Shown here piece by piece: positions 1-5,034 of a DNA stretch of 7,814 bases. The stretch covers positions 1 through 7,814 of the forward strand of contig JAOXRV010000272.1 in the NCBI GenBank assembly GCA_025800435.1. The letters run 5' to 3'. Within the stretch, counting starts at the first letter, position 1. The number at the start of each line of letters is the position of its first letter. Both the position numbers and the translations under genes were made by a program. A model generated the notes under the pieces. It searched no databases. It saw only the letters and a program-made list of their open reading frames with translations, and was not told the DNA's origin. Source of the stretch: Cellvibrionaceae bacterium (GTDB taxonomy: Bacteria > Pseudomonadota > Gammaproteobacteria > Pseudomonadales > Cellvibrionaceae).

Positions 1-688
1 GCTGCTCTAAATTGAGACTGAGCTGGCCGATGGGCCGACCGCCGGGACGTTTGTAGATATGCAGGCTTAGGCCCTGGGGTTCGGGGTTTATCGCCATCGC
101 CAGATGGGCCCCCAGGCTATTGGCTTGGGCCTGGGGTGGGCGAAATACAATGGCGGTGGCCGCGCCGGCGGCGGCGGCCAGTTTTAGGCGCTTGGCGATG
201 GCGGTATTGAGCTTTTGTGGTCTGCGGGGGCTTGCTTGTGTGCCTTTCTGTGTGCCTTTCTGTGTTCCTTTCTGTGTGCCTTCCCATAGCAAGACCAGGG
301 CACAGGCGCCGCTGTGTAAACATTGCTCGGCGGCCCACAGGCTCTCCTCCCAGCTGCGCTCACTCACCGTAAATTGCTGGGCTAGGGGTAGGCCCAGGCC
401 GGCTAGGGCTTCGCCACTCGGCCCCCAGGGTGGGTTTACCCAGGCCAGTTGGCGCTGTGCTGGCCCCTGTTGCAGGCGGGCGCAAAGGTAGTGCTGCAGC
501 CAGCGCAGCTCGCCCACACCGGCCTGGCTGTCGATTAAAAACAGCCCCTGGCTCGGCAAGCCGCCACCCAGGGCCTTATCCAGCGTGGCGTGGCCGCTGG
601 AACAAGGGGTGGCGGTAGCCGCCGGGCGCGAGGCCCGCCAGATCAGCTGGCGCCGCTGGAGCTGGTTTAGGGTGTCGGGGGTGTTCAT
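1..688 (-). CDS. imuA: Translesion DNA synthesis-associated protein ImuA (5' part; 3' end outside window)
   Basis: The reading frame is open from an ATG at 688 down to the left edge (229 codons seen), with a TAA just upstream in frame, so the start is well fixed. ImuA is a RecA/SulA-related accessory factor that works with ImuB and DnaE2 in SOS-induced error-prone repair. The family pattern is clear: GHATLDKALGGGLPSQGLF at about residues 32-50 in the Walker A position but without the GKT lysine, GVGELRWL at 57-64, LWAAEQCLHSGACALVLLW at 117-135, KRLKLAAAAGAATAIVFRP at 166-184, and a KRPGGRP motif near 213-219. A GTQK repeat (about 137-151) interrupts the loop after LLW. No good Shine-Dalgarno sequence is visible. 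A LexA box lies 18 bp upstream. imuB would be expected to follow beyond position 1, but that cannot be checked here. Identification rests on motif recall and is strong. Confidence 0.88.
   Translation of the reverse strand, partial: MNTPDTLNQLQRRQLIWRASRPAATATPCSSGHATLDKALGGGLPSQGLFLIDSQAGVGELRWLQHYLCARLQQGPAQRQLAWVNPPWGPSGEALAGLGLPLAQQFTVSERSWEESLWAAEQCLHSGACALVLLWEGTQKGTQKGTQKGTQASPRRPQKLNTAIAKRLKLAAAAGAATAIVFRPPQAQANSLGAHLAMAINPEPQGLSLHIYKRPGGRPIGQLSLNLEQ
239..283 (-). repeat. 12-nt tandem repeat inside imuA
   Basis: The plus strand reads TGTGCCTTTCTG at 239-250 and again at 251-262, then a one-base variant (TGTTCCTTTCTG) at 263-274, then a partial copy to 283. Read in the imuA frame this gives GTQK three times followed by GTQ. 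The unit is a multiple of three, so a change in copy number would not shift the frame. The array falls in a variable loop between two conserved blocks of ImuA, so it is probably tolerated; any effect on activity is unknown. Confidence 0.9.
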
Positions 689-704
689 GGTTTATGCAAA
701 TAAT

Positions 705-724
705 AACTGTATATATATACAGTA
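705..724. promoter_or_regulatory. LexA binding site (SOS box)
   Basis: The core CTGTATATATATACAG at 707-722 matches the gammaproteobacterial LexA consensus CTGT-N8-ACAG exactly, with an alternating AT centre. The flanks (AA on the left, TA on the right) nearly complete the 20-bp consensus. It lies 18 bp upstream of the imuA start and overlaps the proposed -10, so LexA should repress imuA until DNA damage. It is also about 90 bp upstream of higB. Confidence 0.9.
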
Positions 725-748
725 TATTGCTATTGGTGGTTAATGCAA
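721..748 (-). promoter_or_regulatory. Candidate sigma-70 promoter of imuA
   Basis: On the minus strand TTGCAT (743-748) and TATACT (721-726) are separated by 16 bp. The -10 matches the consensus at five of six positions; the -35 is weak. The -10 overlaps the LexA box edge, which fits direct repression. Transcription would begin near 714, giving a leader of about 25 nt. Confidence 0.5.
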
Positions 749-782
749 GTTGAATTAAAAACCAGCTTTATGCACTATTTGT

Positions 783-811
783 ATAGCATGAATACCGTGT
801 GACCATGCTAT
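783..811. promoter_or_regulatory. Inverted repeat, candidate HigA operator
   Basis: ATAGCATG (783-790) and CATGCTAT (804-811) are perfect 8-bp arms around a 13-bp spacer, ending two bases before the higB ATG. HigA antitoxins repress their own operon by binding such dyads, so this is the natural operator candidate. A weak promoter can be drawn just upstream (TTGAAT 750-755, 17 bp, CACTAT 773-778), which would start transcription within the repeat. The dyad is plain to see; its role is inferred. Confidence 0.55.
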
Positions 812-812
812 T

Positions 813-1106
813 ATGATTCAATCTTTTCGAAATAAAGCAACGGCTGATATCTTTAATGGTATTGCCTCAAAGGCTGCGCGTAAGGCTTGCTCACAGTTAC
901 TTTGGCCAGTTGCTGCAAGGAAGCTAGACTTATTGGATGCTGTAGTCACTTTAGATGAGTTAAAGGTTCCGCCGGCAAATCGTTTAGAGGCCTTATCAGG
1001 GAAGCGCCGGGGCGAATACAGTATTCGCATCAATCAGCAGTACCGAATTTGCTTTAAATGGAGTGTGGCAGGGCTTTTTGAGGTTGAAGTAATAGATTAT
1101 CACTAA
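813..1106 (+). CDS. higB: HigB-family toxin (RelE/ParE fold mRNA interferase)
   Basis: This 97-residue basic protein opens with MIQSF and has the HigB core GKRRGEYSIRINQQYRICF (about 63-81), ending in VEVIDYH (91-97). The terminal Asp-Tyr-His corresponds to the catalytic end of known HigB toxins, ribosome-dependent endoribonucleases that cut mRNA during translation. The length is typical of the family (about 92-100). The ATG at 813 is the only credible start: an in-frame TGA lies at 789-791 and no ATG, GTG or TTG lies between. No Shine-Dalgarno sequence precedes it, which is unusual. It is followed after 10 bp by higA, the toxin-first order that defines higBA. Two sampled lines of this gene run at about 46% G+C against about 65% in a sampled imuA line, suggesting later acquisition. 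No residue looks lost, so the toxin appears intact. Confidence 0.92.
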   Translation: MIQSFRNKATADIFNGIASKAARKACSQLLWPVAARKLDLLDAVVTLDELKVPPANRLEALSGKRRGEYSIRINQQYRICFKWSVAGLFEVEVIDYH

Positions 1107-1116
1107 GGGTGACATT

Positions 1117-1437
1117 ATGGTTAGCATACCCACAAACCGGGCACCAACTCACCCGGGCGAAATCTTGCGAGAGGAATTTTTATTACCACTGCAAATCAGT
1201 CAGCGTGAGCTGGCCGATGGTATTCAGGTTCCTTATCAGCGGGTGAATGAATTGATTAACCAAAAGCGGGGAATCACCCCCAGCACTGCTTTACGCTTGG
1301 CAAAGTTTTTTAATATGTCGGCGGAGTTTTGGCTGAACCTGCAATTACGCTGGGATCTAGACCGAGCTCAGCAACAGGAAAAACGTGCGCTGAAATCCAT
1401 ACGCGAGTTTTCGGGCGCAAGAAAAAGGGCTTCATAG
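1117..1437 (+). CDS. higA: HigA-family antitoxin (XRE helix-turn-helix)
   Basis: This 106-residue protein neutralises HigB by binding and represses the operon. It begins with the HigA signature PTHPGEILREEFLLPL (about 10-25). A helix-turn-helix follows, from ISQRELADGIQVPYQRVNEL (27-46) through TPSTALRLAKFFNMSAEFWL (54-73). The C-terminus is charged and helical. GGGTGA at 1107-1112, beginning directly after the higB stop, serves as Shine-Dalgarno sequence four bases before the ATG, so the pair is translationally close and one operon. The ribosome binding site is much better than that of higB, which would favour antitoxin over toxin. The last codons and the TAG stop lie inside the left arm of the hairpin shared with cysK. 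Confidence 0.93.
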   Translation: MVSIPTNRAPTHPGEILREEFLLPLQISQRELADGIQVPYQRVNELINQKRGITPSTALRLAKFFNMSAEFWLNLQLRWDLDRAQQQEKRALKSIREFSGARKRAS

Positions 1438-1469
1438 GGCCAGCTATCGCGTAGCTGGCCCTATGAAGC
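1429..1469 (-). terminator. Shared terminator hairpin between higA and cysK
   Basis: The arms 1429-1446 and 1452-1469 form a perfect 18-bp stem with a 5-nt loop (TCGCG). On the minus strand the stem is followed by CCCTTTTTCTT, a proper U-tract, and the cysK stop lies two bases before the stem, so it is a convincing terminator for cysK. On the plus strand the following TTTACTGTTGG is a weaker tail, so higBA termination is plausible but less certain. The left arm contains the higA stop codon. Confidence 0.85.
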
Positions 1470-1470
1470 T

Positions 1471-2439
1471 TTACTGTTGGTTTTCTTTATCCCCAAACTC
1501 CCCATCAAACAGCGGGCTGGACAGGTAGCGCTCGCCGGAATCGGGCAGTACCACCACGATCACCTTATTGGCATTTTCGGGCTTGTCGGCCTGGCGCAGG
1601 GCCGCGGTAAGGGCGGCGCCACAGGAGATGCCGGCTAAAATGCCTTCTTCTTTCATCAGCCGGTGGGCATTGGCAAAGGCTTCTTCATTACTGACCTGCT
1701 CGACCACATCAATAAGATCCAGATCTAAATTGCCGGGAACAAAGCCGGCGCCAATACCCTGAATTTTATGGGGCGCTGGGCTGGGGTCTTGACCGGCCAG
1801 GGTCTGGCTGATCACCGGTGAACTTTCTGGCTCGACTGCTACGGTGGTAATGGCCTTGCCAGCAGTGTGCTTAATATAGCGGCTGATACCGGAGATAGTG
1901 CCGCCGGTGCCCACGCCAGCCACCAGCATATCCACCTTGCCCTGGGTGTCTTTCCAGATCTCGGGGCCGGTGGTTTTTTCGTGAATACGGGGGTTGGCCG
2001 GGTTTTGGAACTGTTGGGGCATCCAGGTGCTGTCTGGATTATCGCGGCAGATTTCTTCGGCTTTTTCGATCGCACCTTTCATGCCTTTGGCGCCGGGGGT
2101 CAGTTCAAGGTTGGCGCCGAGGGCCTTGATCAGCTGGCGTCGCTCTAGGCTCATGGTGTCGGGCATGGTTAGGGTTAGCGCATAACCGCGCGCGGCGCAG
2201 ACAAAGGCCAGGGCAATACCCGTGTTGCCACTGGTTGGCTCAACCACGGTGATGCCGGGTTTGAGGATGCCGCGTTCTTCTGCATCCCAAATCATACTGG
2301 CGCCGATGCGGCATTTTACCGAGAAGGCCGGGTTGCGTGATTCCAACTTGGCGTAGACTTCTTTATCGGTAATTCGGCTGAGGCGAACCAATGGGGTATT
2401 GCCAATGGTTTGGGAGTTGTCACTAAAGGTGCTTTGCAT
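1471..2439 (-). CDS. cysK: Cysteine synthase A (O-acetylserine sulfhydrylase)
   Basis: This PLP enzyme makes cysteine from O-acetylserine and sulfide, the last step of assimilatory cysteine synthesis in the cytoplasm. At 322 residues it has the normal length. Key motifs: NTPLVRL (14-20), FSVKCRIG with the PLP lysine at K42, PTSGNTG (68-74) for substrate carboxylate binding, GVGTGGT (175-181) for the PLP phosphate, and GISCGAA (270-276) near the pyridine nitrogen, with Cys at a position that is Ser in E. coli. KTTGPEIW and HKIQGIGAGF (224-233) are CysK-like and argue against CysM or cystathionine beta-synthase. The start at 2439 has a GGA-type Shine-Dalgarno sequence a suitable distance upstream. 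The gene is monocistronic, converging with higA. No cysteine biosynthesis or sulfate genes are adjacent. Confidence 0.96.
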   Translation of the reverse strand: MQSTFSDNSQTIGNTPLVRLSRITDKEVYAKLESRNPAFSVKCRIGASMIWDAEERGILKPGITVVEPTSGNTGIALAFVCAARGYALTLTMPDTMSLERRQLIKALGANLELTPGAKGMKGAIEKAEEICRDNPDSTWMPQQFQNPANPRIHEKTTGPEIWKDTQGKVDMLVAGVGTGGTISGISRYIKHTAGKAITTVAVEPESSPVISQTLAGQDPSPAPHKIQGIGAGFVPGNLDLDLIDVVEQVSNEEAFANAHRLMKEEGILAGISCGAALTAALRQADKPENANKVIVVVLPDSGERYLSSPLFDGEFGDKENQQ

Positions 2440-2826
2440 TATCGGTATTCCGTTTTCTGGGCCTTAAGTTGAGGCTTGGGCCTCTGAAAGATGGGCCCAT
2501 GGTGTAAGTGTAGATAACTTGGGTGAATTCAATCCAATTTCTTTGGTGGGCGCAAGCATTCTTGGGAAAATTGTTTATAAAACTTAGGCTTAACCTTATT
2601 CTCAATAGGAAGTATGTTGGCTGAGCTGCCAGTGTTGGTGAGGCTAAAATAATTGATTATTCATTAGGTAAACATTCAGAGCTGCCTTAATATTCAGAAA
2701 CATAATATTGGTGGTTTTTTTAATTCCGATTCCCTATTTGTCTAGGGGCCATAACTCTTTAATACTAAAGATGCTACAGCGCAAACAAAACTACTGCACA
2801 TATAATGATGATGAAGGAGTGCTGTT
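2440..2826. other. 387-bp intergenic region between divergent cysK and Yip1-family gene
   Basis: This AT-rich stretch should carry the promoters of both flanking genes. I found no clear promoter for cysK. The cysK-proximal part has short dyads: GAGGC/GCCTC at 2471-2484 around TTGG, the palindrome ATGGGCCCAT at 2491-2500, and TGGGCC repeated at 2458, 2477 and 2492. The small open frames overlapping it have no ribosome binding site and no familiar composition, so I call no gene here. AATATT occurs twice near 2690-2708 without obvious meaning. Confidence 0.6.
2738..2766 (+). promoter_or_regulatory. Candidate promoter of the Yip1-family gene
   Basis: TTGTCT (2738-2743) and AATACT (2761-2766) are 17 bp apart, each matching the sigma-70 consensus at four of six positions. 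Transcription would start near 2773, leaving a leader of about 54 nt with a strong AAGGAG at 2814-2819. Spacing is ideal but both boxes are mediocre, so this is tentative. Confidence 0.35.
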
Positions 2827-3444
2827 ATGGCAATTTTGGAACATACCCTCGGTATTATGCTTCACCCCGACAGCGAGTGGCGGGCCATTCGCAATGAGCG
2901 GCATTCGTTTGCTCAGGTCTTTTTAAGCCATGTGCCAATTTTGGCACTAATTCCCTGTGTTTCCATGTATTTCGGTGTTACCCAGATCGGGTTTGCCGTA
3001 GGTGATGGCGAGGCGGTGCGCTTAACTGCAAACAGTGCCTTATGGTTGTGTGGAATGACCTATGTAGCCATGCTGGCAGGGGTCTTGGTATTGGGTGAAT
3101 TTATTAACTGGATGTCGAAAACCTATGGTGTCTCCGACAATGACGAGCGTCGTCACTATGAAGGCACTGCGCTGGCCGTCTATATTACTACGCCGGTATT
3201 TTTAGCTGGCATTATTGGCCTCTACCCAGATCCGGTGGTCTATTCGGTGGTGCATATCCTGGCGGGGGCCTATGCGGTTTACCTGGTTTATGAAGGTATT
3301 CCGATTTTAATGAATATCGATAAAGAGCGGGCCTTTTTATACGCCTCTTCGGTGGTGACAGTTGGGCTGGTCATGCTGGTGGTGGTGCGTGTGGGTTCGG
3401 TAATTATCTGGGGCATGGGCGTTGGGCCTGTGTATGTGAATTGA
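2827..3444 (+). CDS. Yip1/YohC-family inner-membrane protein
   Basis: This 205-residue integral membrane protein resembles the bacterial Yip1-domain proteins such as E. coli YohC, whose function is not established. The N-terminus LGIMLHPDSEWRAIRNER (8-25) is the usual short cytoplasmic lead of the family (P-x-x-x-W). About five hydrophobic segments follow, at 31-57, 71-93, 113-133, 137-160 and 172-196. A charged stretch SDNDERRHYEG (103-113) precedes the third helix, and YEGIPILMNIDKERA (155-169) is a loop conserved in relatives. The start is secure: AAGGAG lies seven bases before the ATG and an in-frame TGA at 2812-2814 excludes a longer form. It stands alone, divergent from cysK and convergent with glpK, so context gives no hint of role. 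Confidence 0.85.
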   Translation: MAILEHTLGIMLHPDSEWRAIRNERHSFAQVFLSHVPILALIPCVSMYFGVTQIGFAVGDGEAVRLTANSALWLCGMTYVAMLAGVLVLGEFINWMSKTYGVSDNDERRHYEGTALAVYITTPVFLAGIIGLYPDPVVYSVVHILAGAYAVYLVYEGIPILMNIDKERAFLYASSVVTVGLVMLVVVRVGSVIIWGMGVGPVYVN

Positions 3445-3462
3445 CCATTAACTAAGGCAATA

Positions 3463-3498
3463 AACAAACCCGCTAGGCGAAAGCTTAGCGGGTTTGTT
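3463..3498. terminator. Bidirectional intrinsic terminator
   Basis: Arms 3463-3475 and 3486-3498 form a perfect 13-bp stem, extended by a G-T pair and two G-C pairs and capped by a GAAA tetraloop at 3479-3482. Both outer flanks are T-rich when read outward (TTTGTTATT on plus, TTTGTTTATT on minus). It sits between two convergent genes and should end both transcripts. Confidence 0.92.
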
Positions 3499-3511
3499 AT
3501 TCAGGGGTACC

Positions 3512-4990
3512 CTATGCTTGGCTGCGCACTCTGGCAACCGCATCCACCCAGCCCTGGTAGCGCCGGTCGCGCTCGTGTTTGCTCAGTTCGGGTTCAAAGC
3601 GGCGGTCCAGCTGCCACAGTGTGCTAAGCGCTTCGGTGCTGTTATAACAGCCGGCCTGTAAGGCCACCAGATAGGCCGCGCCGAGGGCGGTGGTTTCGAC
3701 GCAGTGGGGGCGGTCGATGGTTGCGCCAAGAATATCCGCCAGCCGCTGTAGCACCCAGTTATTGTTGCTCATGCCCCCGTCAACGCGCAAATTGACTGGC
3801 CGCTGGCCGTCTGCCTCCATCGCTTTTTGCAAATCTTTGGTTTGGTAGCAAACCGATTCCAAGCCCGCCGTCACCAGTTCTTTAATGCCGGTATCCCGGG
3901 TCAGGCCAAACATGGCGCCGCGTGCTTCTGGATCCCAATAGGGGGCGCCCAGGCCGGTAAAAGCCGGCACTAAATAGACGCCGTGATCGGCATCGGTTTG
4001 CTCTGCCAGTTGTTCGGTTTGGGCGGCGCTTTCAATCAGTTGTAAACCGTCGCGCAGCCACTGAATGGCGGCGCCGGCGATAAAGATACTGCCTTCGAGT
4101 GCATAGTGGGTTTGGCCGTTTAGGCGATAGGCGACGGTAGTCAGCAGGCGGTTTTCCGATTGCAGCGCCTCGCTGCCGGTATTGAGCATAAAAAAGCAGC
4201 CGGTGCCGTAGGTGCTTTTGGCCATGCCCGCCTCAAAACAGGCCTGGCCAATCAGCGCCGCTTGCTGGTCGCCGGCAATGCCAAGGATGGGCACACTGGC
4301 ACCAAACAGTTGGCACTGGCCAAATTCGGCGGCGCAGTCTTTTACCTCGGGCAACATTGCGGCGGGAATATCAAACAGTTGCAGCAGTTCTTTATCCCAA
4401 CACTGTTGGTGAATATTAAACAGCAGGGTACGCGAGGCATTGGTGGCGTCGGTGGCGTGGCTTTGGCCCTCGCTTAACTGCCACAGCAGGTAGCTGTCAA
4501 CGGTGCCAAAGGCCAGTTCACCGGCCTCGGCCCTAGCCCTGGCGCCGGGAATACTGTCGAGCAGCCAGCGAATTTTAGTGGCCGAAAAATACGGGTCTAA
4601 CAGCAGGCCGGTTTTGGCCTGAATGGTTTGCTCGTGGCCCTGCTCGCGCAGCTGTTGGCAGTAGTCACTGGTGCGTCGATCCTGCCAGACAATGGCATTG
4701 GCGATGGGCTCGCCGGTTTTTTTATCCCACAGTATGGTGGTTTCGCGCTGGTTGGTAATGCCGATGCCGATTAAATCTTCTGCGCCAATGCCGGCTTGGG
4801 CCAGGGCTTGGCGGCAGCTATCCAGGCTTGTCTGCCAGATTTCTTTGGGTTTGTGTTCTACCCAACCGTTATTGGGGTAGAGCTGGGTAAATTCCTGCTG
4901 GGCGGTGGCCAGGGGCTGGCCTTTAAGGTCGAATACAATGGCGCGTGAAGAGGTTGTGCCTTGGTCAATGGCGAGGATATGGGTAGACAC
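3512..4990 (-). CDS. glpK: Glycerol kinase
   Basis: GlpK phosphorylates glycerol with ATP to sn-glycerol 3-phosphate, trapping it in the cell and feeding lipids or glycolysis. This 492-residue FGGY kinase (E. coli 502) has DQGTTSSR (9-16), GITNQRET (77-84) with substrate residues R82/E83, DPYFSATKIRWLL (132-144) with Y134, GIAGDQQAAL (237-246) with catalytic D241, YGTGCFF (261-267), and the second FGGY block GAMFGLTRDTGIKELVTAGL (358-377). The start is GTG at 4990, with AAGGA six or seven bases upstream and an in-frame TAA just before it. The loop equivalent to the E. coli fructose-1,6-bisphosphate site (GGKGGTR) is three residues shorter and lacks the arginine. No glpF, glpD or glpR is adjacent; it lies 44 bp after the M48 gene on the same strand and may share its transcript. 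An inverted repeat covers the ribosome binding site. Confidence 0.97.
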   Translation of the reverse strand: MSTHILAIDQGTTSSRAIVFDLKGQPLATAQQEFTQLYPNNGWVEHKPKEIWQTSLDSCRQALAQAGIGAEDLIGIGITNQRETTILWDKKTGEPIANAIVWQDRRTSDYCQQLREQGHEQTIQAKTGLLLDPYFSATKIRWLLDSIPGARARAEAGELAFGTVDSYLLWQLSEGQSHATDATNASRTLLFNIHQQCWDKELLQLFDIPAAMLPEVKDCAAEFGQCQLFGASVPILGIAGDQQAALIGQACFEAGMAKSTYGTGCFFMLNTGSEALQSENRLLTTVAYRLNGQTHYALEGSIFIAGAAIQWLRDGLQLIESAAQTEQLAEQTDADHGVYLVPAFTGLGAPYWDPEARGAMFGLTRDTGIKELVTAGLESVCYQTKDLQKAMEADGQRPVNLRVDGGMSNNNWVLQRLADILGATIDRPHCVETTALGAAYLVALQAGCYNSTEALSTLWQLDRRFEPELSKHERDRRYQGWVDAVARVRSQA

Positions 4991-5022
4991 TGGGCATCCT
5001 TAATATTATTAGTGATGCCCAG
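4990..5022 (-). promoter_or_regulatory. Inverted repeat over the glpK ribosome binding site
   Basis: CTGGGCATC (plus 4990-4998) and GATGCCCAG (5014-5022) are perfect 9-bp arms around a 15-nt AT-rich spacer. In the minus-strand RNA the 3' arm contains part of the AAGGA Shine-Dalgarno sequence and ends on the first base of the GTG start, so folding would hide the glpK initiation site. There is no U-tract after it, so it is not a normal terminator. It could instead be a DNA operator. The repeat is certain; its function is inferred. Confidence 0.5.
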
Positions 5023-5034
5023 AGTGTAACACGC

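Noticed and set aside
239..286. CRISPR-like or phage-like repeat array
   Set aside because: The units are 12 nt, directly adjacent with no spacers, and encode part of a protein.
120..618. Plus-strand open frames over the left edge, one with repeated Cys-Val-Pro-Phe
   Set aside because: They are antisense to imuA, whose frame matches a known family; the Cys-Val-Pro-Phe repeat is just the reverse reading of the 12-nt array.
813..1437. higBA as cargo of a mobile element or integron
   Set aside because: No transposase, integrase, terminal repeats, target duplication or attC-like site is visible; only lower G+C suggests transfer.
1568..2185. Several plus-strand open frames inside cysK
   Set aside because: All are antisense shadows of a fully conserved cysK.
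2491..2500. ATGGGCCCAT palindrome as a stand-alone operator
   Set aside because: It is short and low in complexity, and is better considered with the other GGGCC copies in the cysK leader.
2423..2605. Small minus-strand open frame (60 codons) upstream of cysK
   Set aside because: It overlaps the cysK start, has no ribosome binding site and no familiar composition.
2708..2926. Plus-strand open frame (72 codons) overlapping the Yip1-family gene
   Set aside because: It runs into the real gene in another frame, and the strong AAGGAG serves the ATG at 2827.
4160..4880. Plus-strand open frames inside glpK
   Set aside because: They are antisense shadows with no initiation signals; glpK is intact in its own frame.
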